64,000 nucleotides of DNA from Algoriphagus marinus (GTDB lineage: Bacteria > Bacteroidota > Bacteroidia > Cytophagales > Cyclobacteriaceae). The notes beneath the pieces are model-generated. The model saw only the letters and a list, made by a program, of their open reading frames with translations. It ran no database searches and was not told the DNA's origin. Position 1 is the stretch's first letter. Each line of letters opens with the position of its first letter. Location of the stretch: NCBI RefSeq assembly GCF_001936475.1, contig NZ_MSPQ01000001.1:372001-436000 (forward strand), read 5' to 3'. Shown one piece after another: positions 52,633 through 61,803 of the stretch. Both the position numbers and the translations under genes were made by a program.

Positions 52633-55600
52633 TCAGGATTCTGCTTTTCCCAATTTAAAGGTAGAAAGTCCTCGATTAATTACTGAATAAAGTGTTCCTA
52701 AAATGCCAAGACTTCCTGTGGCATATGCATAGGCTTCGTTGAAAAAGTTTTTGTCAAAAATACCTATCAATGCAAAACAGATCAAGACAAAGCTGATAGC
52801 AGACACTTGAATCGTGGTTGCATTTCCATTTACTTTTTCAAAATTTTGGAAGCTTTTGATTTCTTCATCTGTAGAATTGTCCAGAATATATTTTCTAAAA
52901 ACTGCACTAAATAGCTCCCAATCTGACCAGTCACCTCTGACATTTGAAAAGTTTTCGACTGGAACAATGATTCCCTTTTGGGCAAGTTCGATGAGGACGT
53001 CTTTCCTTGCGATATTAAAAAAGCCTTCCTGTGCAAAGGAATAACAAGCTATTTTTTCATCGAAATTCAGCTCCGTCCAAAGATTATAGAGGTACGCTTT
53101 TCTGGATCGCTGCTTGATCATCAGATCATTGTAATCTTTGGGATAAATAATGTCTTGTTCTGCAAATGCTTTTTTGGAACTGGTTTTCAGTGGAAGAAGG
53201 ACGAAGTGATAATCTGAAAAGAACTCTGAAAAGCGCATTTTATCCTTGATATCGGAAATGGTATTAGCTGTATCTTTCCATGATTTTCCGGAACTGACAA
53301 TGATGGTTTCTATTGATTCATGCTGCTTTTGTAAAGAATAAATAATTTTAATAATCTCTAATGGGTTATTCAGACAGTGGAAATTTTTAATATGAATAAT
53401 GGAAACATCAGGATCTATTTCCACATTTGACAGATCCTCCGCTCCTTGGAGCATATCAAATTCCATTAGTAATTCTGGATAGACATTTTCCTCTTTAAAT
53501 TTTTCATCAAGGACTTCATCGAAATTTTCCGAGTTAGTGGAGCAAAGAAAAAGGAGTTTTTTATCCAGGTCTATGTTATTTTGAGTATTCCAGTCACCCT
53601 TAAGTTCAAAAAATATTTTCGTCTGTACCCAGTGAATTAACATGGCCAGGATTACAAGAAATATAAAAATCCCAATCACATAACCACCGGAAACATCCTC
53701 ACTTTGGCCTGCCAAATGACTTCGAAGCATCTTTTGATTTGGAGTGATGAAATCAATTAGTCGTTGGTCAAATGGGTCACTGAGTACAAACATCATTGAC
53801 CTTCGGGCACTTTCGTATTTGAAAAACGATTCTTTGCTTATTTCCTTTCCTTGGGCCACCTGAGCGGCTGGTATTTCTTCTTTATCCCAAATTCTCTTTT
53901 CAAAATCATATGTTTTGGAGTGAATCATAAAACCAGGTAAAAACCCAATCACTAGGAACCATGCCAAAAGGTAGAAAGTCAAGACTCTTTGAGATTTGAT
54001 TTTTTTGAAGATCAAATTCTGCTTGTGCTGCCAAAAAAACCAAAGTAAACAAACAGATAATGCGATTATTGTTGCCCCTAAAAAGTACCAAAATATAGAC
54101 CAATTGAAGATACTATTCATCAGAAGGAAAAGCAGAATTGTAAATCCAAGGGTGCTATAGAAAGAAAGAGAAAGCGTTTTGGGACTTTTCCATTTTGAAC
54201 TATCTATTTGTGTTGTAAGATTGATCAGGGAAATCAGAGTAGATCCAAAAATTACAATACACAAAAACTCGATGTGATTGATGCTCGCATATTTATAAAG
54301 CAACATAAGACCCGAAAAAACCAATAGGTATACGATACTTAGAAATTGTAGACGATTGAGATTGTCAGAAACCGGTTTGATACCTTCATAGATGAAGGAT
54401 TTGAACCCAAGCTCATCTGTAGAATCTCTTGTAATTAACTGAAGTCCAAGAGAAAAAATCAAAAACAAAAAGTAAATCCCCATTAAGCTTACCGCCTCAA
54501 AGGACACCAATGAGGTAAATACATTGGTGATATTCTGATTGACTAGAAACATAAGCCACAGAGGTTCGTCAAATTGAAGTTTGCCAGATTCTTGACTATC
54601 TACGCGCCGAAGAAGGGCTACATATTGATTTCCGTTAAGATAGATTGGGACCTCGAGTTCCGTACTTTCCCCTTTTTCATTATTGTTGATGATTGAGGAG
54701 ATTTCTTTCCATTTATCATTGCTCAGGCCCTCTTGAATATTACTTATCGGAGAAGCGATCTTCTTGCTGGAATAGATCACTCCTCCACTTTTTTTGAAAA
54801 TCAAAAACCGGTTTTCTAAAGCAAGATCTGATTCCGCTTCTCCATTAATCCTGTCTGATTTGTCGACTTCGAGGTTAAATGTGATAGCTTTTATATTAAG
54901 ATGATCCAGACTGTCCAAATTCTTGGAAATTACTGTTTCAAGCTTTCCAGATCCCCTACTGTGGTGTGATTGTATGTAGTTTTTTTCAGGTTTATCACTG
55001 TCTACGAAATACCGAAAATACCTTCGATCTGATAAGTCAATTGCGGATTTATTACCAGAATAATTGACAAGACCATTTCCCCGCTTTCCATCATCATAAT
55101 AGAGTAAGTCTGCAAAGCCAGCTTCATTAAATCCGATCAGTTCATTGAAAGTCGACCTTTGAGGTTTAAAATCTTTATTCTTACTCCAAGTGTCCAAATA
55201 ATCACTCTTGGTCTTTAAAGAGGCATAGATGCTTTCTATAATTTGATCTGCTAAGTCATAAGTCTTTTTATCGATCGATTCGGGTTTGTTTTTGAAACTC
55301 GAAACAGCAAAACCAATTACTAAAAAAAGTCCCATCAGTGAGATTCCTGATTGTATCACTTTATTTTGAGTGAGATTGTCACCCTTGCTGAGGTTTATAA
55401 TCCCAAGAAGGGGAATCGATGCGATCAATAAAAAAAGGAAAAGAAGCAGTGCAGAAATTAAATCGAAATTGATTCGAAGTCCGACTCGTTCAAAGTTGGA
55501 TTCCTTCACCATTCCGATTACATAGAGATTTAGATTTTCGAGTGGAAGGGGGGAGATATAGGATCTGTTTAATTCATTTGAAAAAATCAGCTTTTCAACC

Positions 55601-56262
55601 GAAACTCCTGAAATCGTATTTCCCAGACTGTCAAATCGACTTTGTTTGGGATGAAATATCTGCAACCCTTCAAAATAGTCTGGATAAATCCCGACACCTT
55701 TATCATCTGTAATCAGAAATCTTTCGAAGATTTTATTGTTTTCCTGCTTGCGTAACAGATCTCCGATATCAATATGTAAGTCTAACACTAGCACACTACT
55801 CATTAAATCACCCTTAGTAGTGTTGATTTTTAGATCGTTTGGTTGGGAGATTTCCCAATTCTCATTACCCACATCAGGTAGCTTGATGATCAGATTTTTT
55901 TTAAAGAGCTGATTCCTTCGAAGTTCCAAACTTCCCTCATTCACATTATCTGTATCAGCAATTCGAGCGTTTTGGTATTCAAGTTGAAAATTGATTCTAC
56001 TGGCGATTTTTTTTGACTCCTTTTTGATTGTTGAGTCAGTTGCAAATTCGGCATATCCTTTTCGAATGAAATAAGCTTCTACTCGAGAATAAAAATCAGG
56101 AAGTGCTCTCTTTATGTCTTCTTCTATTGCAGAAATACTCCTAATATTTTGCGCTTCAAGTTCCTCTTGATTTTTAGTTGACTGCACATAGAGCACAATT
56201 CCTAAGATGCCGACAATAGGAAGAAGGAAAAGCCAAATCTTTAGTGTTTTAAGTTTCATCAA
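52633..56262 (-). CDS. Large multi-pass membrane protein with two periplasmic sensor-like regions
   Basis: This 1209-residue protein is not assigned to a named family. An N-terminal helix (about 9-27) is followed by a periplasmic region (28-265), two helices (about 268-323), a second periplasmic region (325-585) with LSDRRYFRYFVDSD and ETVISKNL, which look like a double-Cache domain, then about seven further helices (588-785 and 862-885). A cytoplasmic region (890-1150) has short strands and a possible winged-helix segment (LYNLWTELNFDEKIACYSF, QEGFFNIARKDVLIELAQKG), then two final helices. No kinase, cyclase, chemotaxis or HAMP output domain is apparent. It is the first gene of a two-gene operon with the exported TPR protein. 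Confidence 0.8.
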   Translation of the reverse strand: MMKLKTLKIWLFLLPIVGILGIVLYVQSTKNQEELEAQNIRSISAIEEDIKRALPDFYSRVEAYFIRKGYAEFATDSTIKKESKKIASRINFQLEYQNARIADTDNVNEGSLELRRNQLFKKNLIIKLPDVGNENWEISQPNDLKINTTKGDLMSSVLVLDLHIDIGDLLRKQENNKIFERFLITDDKGVGIYPDYFEGLQIFHPKQSRFDSLGNTISGVSVEKLIFSNELNRSYISPLPLENLNLYVIGMVKESNFERVGLRINFDLISALLLFLFLLIASIPLLGIINLSKGDNLTQNKVIQSGISLMGLFLVIGFAVSSFKNKPESIDKKTYDLADQIIESIYASLKTKSDYLDTWSKNKDFKPQRSTFNELIGFNEAGFADLLYYDDGKRGNGLVNYSGNKSAIDLSDRRYFRYFVDSDKPEKNYIQSHHSRGSGKLETVISKNLDSLDHLNIKAITFNLEVDKSDRINGEAESDLALENRFLIFKKSGGVIYSSKKIASPISNIQEGLSNDKWKEISSIINNNEKGESTELEVPIYLNGNQYVALLRRVDSQESGKLQFDEPLWLMFLVNQNITNVFTSLVSFEAVSLMGIYFLFLIFSLGLQLITRDSTDELGFKSFIYEGIKPVSDNLNRLQFLSIVYLLVFSGLMLLYKYASINHIEFLCIVIFGSTLISLINLTTQIDSSKWKSPKTLSLSFYSTLGFTILLFLLMNSIFNWSIFWYFLGATIIALSVCLLWFFWQHKQNLIFKKIKSQRVLTFYLLAWFLVIGFLPGFMIHSKTYDFEKRIWDKEEIPAAQVAQGKEISKESFFKYESARRSMMFVLSDPFDQRLIDFITPNQKMLRSHLAGQSEDVSGGYVIGIFIFLVILAMLIHWVQTKIFFELKGDWNTQNNIDLDKKLLFLCSTNSENFDEVLDEKFKEENVYPELLMEFDMLQGAEDLSNVEIDPDVSIIHIKNFHCLNNPLEIIKIIYSLQKQHESIETIIVSSGKSWKDTANTISDIKDKMRFSEFFSDYHFVLLPLKTSSKKAFAEQDIIYPKDYNDLMIKQRSRKAYLYNLWTELNFDEKIACYSFAQEGFFNIARKDVLIELAQKGIIVPVENFSNVRGDWSDWELFSAVFRKYILDNSTDEEIKSFQNFEKVNGNATTIQVSAISFVLICFALIGIFDKNFFNEAYAYATGSLGILGTLYSVINRGLSTFKLGKAES

Positions 56263-56368
56263 AAAATATATTAAAAGTATTCTTTAACTTACCTTATAAT
56301 CCATTGAAAATCAAGATATAGCGATAAAAAATATTTTTTTTCTTTGGGCTAAGATTAAAAAAAACTTC

Positions 56369-56376
56369 TATTTTTG
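56369..56376 (+). promoter_or_regulatory. -7 promoter box (TATTTTTG) of the coiled-coil membrane protein gene
   Basis: An exact TAnnTTTG match has TTTG 22 bases upstream (56343-56346) as the -33 element and 61 bases to the ATG. Confidence 0.55.
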
Positions 56377-56437
56377 ATTCAAAGGCATGTTTATTGGTTG
56401 ACCAGCAGTTGGCAAAATCAGTGAAAAAATTCATCTT

Positions 56438-57034
56438 ATGATAAAAAATCTCCGTCTAATTCTTTCCGTTTTATTTACTTTTTCAATCTTTCAAGTTGCG
56501 ATTTCCCAGACTTCTGAAGAGGGGAATTCACTCAAATCTGGCACAATAGACAGTCAATTTGATTATATCTACAATACTTCAAATAATTTTCAAGAGTATA
56601 AAGTTGTTAAAAAGACTAACCTAGACCTCTTGAAATCCAATATTCTGGATTCGATGAAAACAATGAGAGGTGAAGTAGCTTCTCAAAAAATACTGATGCA
56701 AGGGAAAAACGATTCGATTGCAAGCCTTAATGCTCTTCTGGAAGTTTCAGAATCGGAAAAGCAAGTTGCAATAGATGCAAAAGACAATTTTACTTTTTTG
56801 GGGATAGGAATTCATAAAGCCGTTTACTCTTCCATGATGTGGATTTTAGTTGGAATTCTTGCAGCTGCATTGACCTTTTTCTCTTTTCAATACATGAAAA
56901 GTTTTAAGAAAATCAGAAAGGCTCAGCGAGACTTGGTAGAAGTTCAGGAAGAATTTGACAATCACAGAAAAAACACACTTGAGCGTGAGCGAAAACTTAA
57001 ACGCGAGTTGATAGATGCCCAAATGGGAAAATAG
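56438..57034 (+). CDS. Exported coiled-coil membrane protein (Bacteroidota family)
   Basis: The 198-residue product has a signal peptide (about residues 1-23), then a periplasmic part with SQFDYIYNTSNNFQEYKVV and a coiled coil (about 60-115), one membrane helix (about 130-148) and a cytoplasmic coiled coil (about 155-198). The SQFDYIYNTSN, YKVVKK and cytoplasmic EEFDNHRKNTLERERKL blocks match a Bacteroidota family that databases sometimes label tRNA (guanine-N1)-methyltransferase. That label cannot be right: there is no methyltransferase fold. It is divergent from the 1209-residue receptor gene. Function unknown. Confidence 0.8.
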   Translation: MIKNLRLILSVLFTFSIFQVAISQTSEEGNSLKSGTIDSQFDYIYNTSNNFQEYKVVKKTNLDLLKSNILDSMKTMRGEVASQKILMQGKNDSIASLNALLEVSESEKQVAIDAKDNFTFLGIGIHKAVYSSMMWILVGILAAALTFFSFQYMKSFKKIRKAQRDLVEVQEEFDNHRKNTLERERKLKRELIDAQMGK

Positions 57035-57094
57035 GAAAGATCTTTCTTAACTGATTTTTTAAAATTGCCCCATTGAATTGCCGTAATTAAACAT

Positions 57095-58237
57095 ATGTCT
57101 ATGAAATATGACCTGGCAGTGATTGGTCTTGGGGCTGTAGGTTCTGCTGCACTCTACCAGTTATCCAAGAGAGGTTTTTCAGTTTTGGGAATTGATCAAT
57201 TTAATCCCCCACATCAATATGGATCTTCGCATGGGGAAACCAGAATCACAAGATTGGCAGTAGGAGAAGGACGTGACTATGTTGCTTTAGTGATGCGTTC
57301 TCATCAGATTTGGGAGGAGATTTTTGCTAGAAGTGGAAAGCAAATTTATCATCCAACAGGTGGGATTCTGCTGGATTCTGGGATTCATGCCTGGGGAAAG
57401 CATGGTACCAAGAGCTTTTTGGATCAGACCATTGCATATGCTAGAGATTTCAATATCGGTCATGAACTTGCCGATTCTAAAACCCTAAAAGCTAGATTTC
57501 CTCAGTTTCTTGTGGAGAAAACCTCCAAAGCTTATTTGGAAAAATCGGCAGGATATCTACTTCCAGAATTGGCCATTGCCACGCAAATAGAGCTAGCAAA
57601 AGAAAATGGAGCTACAATTTTACCTAACACAAAAGTAAAATCGATCCAAAAATCACCGACTGGTATTAATCTGGATTTAGGGGAAAGTAAAATAGAAGTC
57701 GGAAAAGTAATTCTAACAGCTGGTGGATGGATCAAGGATTTTTTACCGAAAGAAGTCTCCGATAATTTCAAAATCTGCCGTCAAGTTCTCCATTGGCTGG
57801 AGTTTGAAAAGGAAGCGGATCAATGGAAAGATTCACCGGTCTTCATGTGGGGATATGGCTCTCAGCCGGAAGATTTCCTATATGGATTTCCTTCGTTAGA
57901 TGGAGCAACAGTAAAAATGGCGAGCGAGTCTTTTGTAGACAGTGGACATCCAGATCTACTCAACCGAACGGTAACAAAGGAGGAGCAGCTCGACTTTTGG
58001 GAGAATAAAGTGCAGGGAAGGGTACTTGGATTTTCAGGTAATTTTCGAAAATCCGAAGTGTGCTTTTATACCGTAACACAGGATGCCAGGTTCAAAGTGG
58101 ATTTTTTAGAGGGTTTTGATGATGTTCTGATGGCTTCAGCTTGTTCGGGTCATGGGTTTAAGCATTCTGCTGCCTTGGGTGAGCATCTTGTTGAGAAGTT
58201 ATTTGGGGAGGACCTTACTGTCACTTTGGAAAGTTAA
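57095..58237 (+). CDS. FAD-dependent amine oxidase, sarcosine oxidase/N-methyl-tryptophan oxidase family
   Basis: The FAD-binding Rossmann motif is GLGAVGSAALYQLSKRG (about 12-28), followed by GIDQFNPPHQYGSSHGETRITR, the family's second flavin contact. Cys323 in CFYTVTQD aligns with the cysteine that binds FAD covalently in monomeric sarcosine oxidase. The 380 residues match the monomeric enzyme. The substrate may be sarcosine, N-methyl-L-tryptophan or another secondary amino acid. It is flanked by unrelated genes, so context does not help. The solA label is possible but not proven. Confidence 0.88.
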   Translation: MSMKYDLAVIGLGAVGSAALYQLSKRGFSVLGIDQFNPPHQYGSSHGETRITRLAVGEGRDYVALVMRSHQIWEEIFARSGKQIYHPTGGILLDSGIHAWGKHGTKSFLDQTIAYARDFNIGHELADSKTLKARFPQFLVEKTSKAYLEKSAGYLLPELAIATQIELAKENGATILPNTKVKSIQKSPTGINLDLGESKIEVGKVILTAGGWIKDFLPKEVSDNFKICRQVLHWLEFEKEADQWKDSPVFMWGYGSQPEDFLYGFPSLDGATVKMASESFVDSGHPDLLNRTVTKEEQLDFWENKVQGRVLGFSGNFRKSEVCFYTVTQDARFKVDFLEGFDDVLMASACSGHGFKHSAALGEHLVEKLFGEDLTVTLES

Positions 58238-58286
58238 TTCGCTTTCAACTTTACTTTTTTGAAAGACATATACTTGCAAAAAGTGG

Positions 58287-58294
58287 TACTTTTG
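58287..58294 (+). promoter_or_regulatory. -7 promoter box (TACTTTTG) of the ABC exporter gene
   Basis: An exact TAnnTTTG match with 23 bases to the ATG. TTG lies 25 bases upstream of the box, a slightly long spacing. Confidence 0.5.
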
Positions 58295-58317
58295 TGACCA
58301 AAATATAAAATTCGCGC

Positions 58318-60108
58318 ATGGCTAAGAAGAGAGGAACTGCTTTAGAAGAGCATGAAAAGAGGAAGTTGACGAAGCAGAATTTGAGTAAACTTGGGGGTAT
58401 TTTCAGCTTTTTGATGCCTTATAGGGCATCGTTTTTTCTGGGGATGGTTTTTTTGCTTTTATCTTCCCTGACTTTATTGACCTTTCCATTCGTAGCCGGA
58501 AAACTTATTGATACCGCACAGGGAGAGGATTGGTTTGTGACAGATATCAACTCGATCGCCTTGATTTTAGTGGGTATTCTGGCAGTTCAAAGTATTTTTT
58601 CATTTTTCAGAGTTTGGCTTTTTTCCCTGGTTTCAGAAAAATCAATGCGAGATATTCGACATGCTTTGTATTCCAGGTTGATCCGCCTTCCAATGACATT
58701 CTTTGATGAGCGAAGGACCGGTGAACTGATCAGTAGGATCACGGCTGATGTAAGTATGCTTCAAGATACTTTTTCGGTGACTTTAGCAGAGCTTTTCCGT
58801 CAGATTGTGACCTTGATTGCAGGGGTGATTTTTCTGATGGTGACCACCCCAAAACTGACCTTGTTTATGTTGGCCACATTTCCGGTGCTAGTTATCATTG
58901 CGATGGTATTTGGAAGATTTATACGAAGACTTTCCAAAACTACCCAAGATGAATTGGCTGGCGCTAATGTAATTGTGGAGGAAACGCTCCAGTCTATCAG
59001 CACAGTCAAATCCTTCGTCGGAGAAGCATATGAATCGAACCGGTACCAATCGGGTTTGAATAGAGTCGTTACTGTTGCATTAAAGGCAGCAAAATACAGG
59101 GGAGCATTTATTTCTTTTATCATTTTTGCCTTATTCGGAGGTATTGTGGCAGTAATGTGGTACGGGGCAAGTTTGGTGAGTTCTGGCGAAATGAGCGTAG
59201 GGGAATTGGTTTCATTTGTACTCTATACCACATTTATAGGTGGTTCGATTGCAGGGCTAGGTGATATATATGGACAAGTACAAAAAGCCATAGGTTCATC
59301 TGAGCGTGTTTTAGAAATTCTGGATGAAAAGGAAGAACAATCTTCCGGGGTCAAAAAAGGAAGTTTCACCGGGAAAATTACATTTGAAAAAATTGGTTTT
59401 TACTATCCAACCAGACCTGAAGTAGAAGTGCTAAAGTCTTTATCCTTTCACGTAAGTCCGGGTGAAAAAGTCGCATTAGCAGGTCATTCGGGAGCCGGGA
59501 AATCGACAATAATCCAATTGTTGCTCCGATTCTATGAGCCGCAAAAAGGAGAAATATTGGTCGACGACCAGCCGCTTTCCAGTTGGGACTTAAATAGTCT
59601 TCGATCTCATATTGGGATCGTACCGCAGGAGGTTTTACTTTTTGGAGGTTCAATACGAGAGAATATAAGCTATGCTAAACCAAATGCCAGTGAGGAGGAA
59701 TTGATACAAGCTGCGAAAAAAGCAAACGCATGGCAGTTTATCTCAAAATTTCCGGAGGGGATGAATACCCTAGTCGGTGAAAGAGGTGTAAAACTATCTG
59801 GCGGTCAACGCCAACGAATCGCCATTGCCAGAGCTATTTTGAAAGATCCTTCCATTTTGGTGTTGGATGAAGCTACTTCTTCGTTAGATGCAGAATCGGA
59901 GTCTTTGGTACAAGAGGCATTAGATGAACTGATGAAGGGTAGAACGACCATTATCATAGCGCATCGATTGGCGACGATACGCAAAGTAGACCGTATCTAT
60001 GCGCTGAGTGATGGACAAATTGTTGAAGAAGGAAGTCATTCCGAATTGCTTGCAAGGGAAAATGGCTTCTACAGTAATCTTGTTCGGCTACAATTTGCAG
60101 AAAACTAG
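58318..60108 (+). CDS. ABC exporter, MsbA/MDR type (fused membrane and ATPase domains)
   Basis: The 596-residue protein is a half-transporter: six membrane helices (about 30-320) followed by a nucleotide-binding domain (about 345-590). Walker A is GHSGAGKST, the signature is LSGGQRQRIAIARA, and Walker B is ILVLDEATSSLD. It should work as a homodimer exporting lipids, drugs or peptides. The Lys-rich N-terminal tail precedes the first helix. The substrate is unknown; there are no peptide-processing or secretion partners nearby. Confidence 0.93.
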   Translation: MAKKRGTALEEHEKRKLTKQNLSKLGGIFSFLMPYRASFFLGMVFLLLSSLTLLTFPFVAGKLIDTAQGEDWFVTDINSIALILVGILAVQSIFSFFRVWLFSLVSEKSMRDIRHALYSRLIRLPMTFFDERRTGELISRITADVSMLQDTFSVTLAELFRQIVTLIAGVIFLMVTTPKLTLFMLATFPVLVIIAMVFGRFIRRLSKTTQDELAGANVIVEETLQSISTVKSFVGEAYESNRYQSGLNRVVTVALKAAKYRGAFISFIIFALFGGIVAVMWYGASLVSSGEMSVGELVSFVLYTTFIGGSIAGLGDIYGQVQKAIGSSERVLEILDEKEEQSSGVKKGSFTGKITFEKIGFYYPTRPEVEVLKSLSFHVSPGEKVALAGHSGAGKSTIIQLLLRFYEPQKGEILVDDQPLSSWDLNSLRSHIGIVPQEVLLFGGSIRENISYAKPNASEEELIQAAKKANAWQFISKFPEGMNTLVGERGVKLSGGQRQRIAIARAILKDPSILVLDEATSSLDAESESLVQEALDELMKGRTTIIIAHRLATIRKVDRIYALSDGQIVEEGSHSELLARENGFYSNLVRLQFAEN

Positions 60109-60182
60109 AATTTCTCGAACACAAAATCGTCTTTTTTAAGTTTCATTTTTTACTAAGCTTATTCACCCTTATTAAAAGAAAA

Positions 60183-60971
60183 ATGAATTCAATTAATCAA
60201 TTGGTTTCGGCAGTTACTCCCGAACGGGATTTATTGTTGGGCCATCCTCTTTACAGCGAGTTGAGAGATATTCATGACTTCACCCTATTCATGGAATATC
60301 ATGTTTATGCAGTTTGGGACTTTATGAGCTTGCTCAAAGCACTCCAAATCAATCTTACCAGAACTACCCTGCCTTGGATTCCGGCAGCAAATCCTATGGT
60401 CGCACGATTGATCAATGATATAGTCTTGGCTGAAGAAACAGACGAACATCCAAACGGTGGATATTGCAGCCACTTTGAGCTTTACCTCCTGGCTATGAAA
60501 GAAGCAGGTGCGTCCACTGAAAAAATCGATCAACTAATTAGGGAATTAAAATCAGGATCCAGTTTTTTGGAGGCTGTAGAAGTCATAAAAGCTCCAAATT
60601 TTGTGAAGCAGTTTTTGGAATGCAACTATAAAATGGCGATGCTCGGCAAATCTCATGAGATAGCTGCCTCCTTCACATTGGGCAGAGAGGAGCTTATCCC
60701 GGATATGTTTCAAAAGCTTGTGAATGAGTTGATTCAAAATAAACCAGAGGAATTGGTAATGCTCTCCTATTATTTTGAGCGGCATATCCATCTAGACACT
60801 GATGAGCACGGTCCCTTAGCCTTGAAGATGGTGGAGTTGCTCACCGGCAACGATCCTGTCAAAATTAAGGAAGCTGAAAATGCGGCCAGAGAAGCTCTTC
60901 AAGCAAGACGTATCCTTTGGGATGGAATCCACTCAGAATTATTGAAAAACAAAGAATTTGCTATCGCCTAG
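60183..60971 (+). CDS. DUF3050 family protein (heme-oxygenase-like fold)
   Basis: The 262-residue product has the DUF3050 pattern: HPLYSELRDIHDFTLFMEYH near the start, EETDEHPNGGYCSHFELYL, and FERHIHLDTDEHGPLAL late in the protein. The repeated His and Glu residues are spaced as in metal-binding four-helix proteins of the heme-oxygenase-like fold. It has no signal peptide and is cytoplasmic. Activity is unknown. Its stop TAG is shared with the convergent methyltransferase gene (CTAG). Confidence 0.85.
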   Translation: MNSINQLVSAVTPERDLLLGHPLYSELRDIHDFTLFMEYHVYAVWDFMSLLKALQINLTRTTLPWIPAANPMVARLINDIVLAEETDEHPNGGYCSHFELYLLAMKEAGASTEKIDQLIRELKSGSSFLEAVEVIKAPNFVKQFLECNYKMAMLGKSHEIAASFTLGREELIPDMFQKLVNELIQNKPEELVMLSYYFERHIHLDTDEHGPLALKMVELLTGNDPVKIKEAENAAREALQARRILWDGIHSELLKNKEFAIA

Positions 60972-61642
60972 TATCTAAGATTATGGGCCGAAATCGATTT
61001 GACTAGGCCCAGAATCTTTTCTCGGTAAATCGATGCTTTTGGAAACAAATCAAGCATTCCCTTTTCATCGAGTAGTCTGATCTCCTCCAAATACTGTTTT
61101 GCATCCTCCGGTTTCCAGCTTTGTAAGCGACTAAGCTTTGTTTTGGTCAAAAGAAAATAAGTAAAACTTTTTGGGTAAAATTGAGCAAAAGGAAGGGCGT
61201 AGTGTGCTTCTATCGGGAAATATTTATTCGGTGTCTGTATGAAAAAGTATTTCCCCACGCGCATAATCTCCTTAGCCATCTTTTTCTGATTTTCAATTGT
61301 GTATAGGTGCTCAATCACAGAATTTGAAAATACCAGATCAAATGAACCTGACTCATAATTAGGCATATCAGTGGCATCCCCTTTGACCCCGATGATATTT
61401 GGATGTTCGCTAGCTTCTTGATATAGATTCAAAAGTGTAATCGTAACATTTGGAAGGTCAGGTATTGAGCTGTTTTTCCAGAAATAAGCAGTCCCACCAA
61501 GATCTAAAATCCGAAATGGCTTATTTTTTGAAAATACTTTATAGAAAAACACCTCAAAGTCTTTCTGTCTTTTGGAGCGAAATTTGGCCCCGATTGAATT
61601 TGGATGATCTGAGGAGGCAAATAAATCTGAAATAAAACTCAT
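60968..61642 (-). CDS. Class I SAM-dependent methyltransferase
   Basis: The 224-residue product has the Methyltransf_11 layout: motif I ILDLGGTAYFW (about 41-51), VKGDATDMP, then FDLVFSNSVIEHL and KEIMRVGKYFFIQTPN, and a short C-terminal helical part. Proteins of this type often methylate lipids, sugars or small molecules. Its position next to the WcaJ-like gene suggests a sugar or polysaccharide substrate, but it is oriented the other way. Target unknown. Confidence 0.85.
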   Translation of the reverse strand: MSFISDLFASSDHPNSIGAKFRSKRQKDFEVFFYKVFSKNKPFRILDLGGTAYFWKNSSIPDLPNVTITLLNLYQEASEHPNIIGVKGDATDMPNYESGSFDLVFSNSVIEHLYTIENQKKMAKEIMRVGKYFFIQTPNKYFPIEAHYALPFAQFYPKSFTYFLLTKTKLSRLQSWKPEDAKQYLEEIRLLDEKGMLDLFPKASIYREKILGLVKSISAHNLRY

Positions 61643-61803
61643 GATGTGCCCTTAGGGCTGTATTGCTAATAAATAATCCCAAAAGTAATCAGCCTTGATG
61701 ATTCTTTTCTTAATTTTAGCCGTTAAATGAATCTCATTGCATATCTAACTAAACTATTTCGGTTTTTGAAAGATAATCAGGCTTTTTTTAGAGTGTCATT
61801 TTT

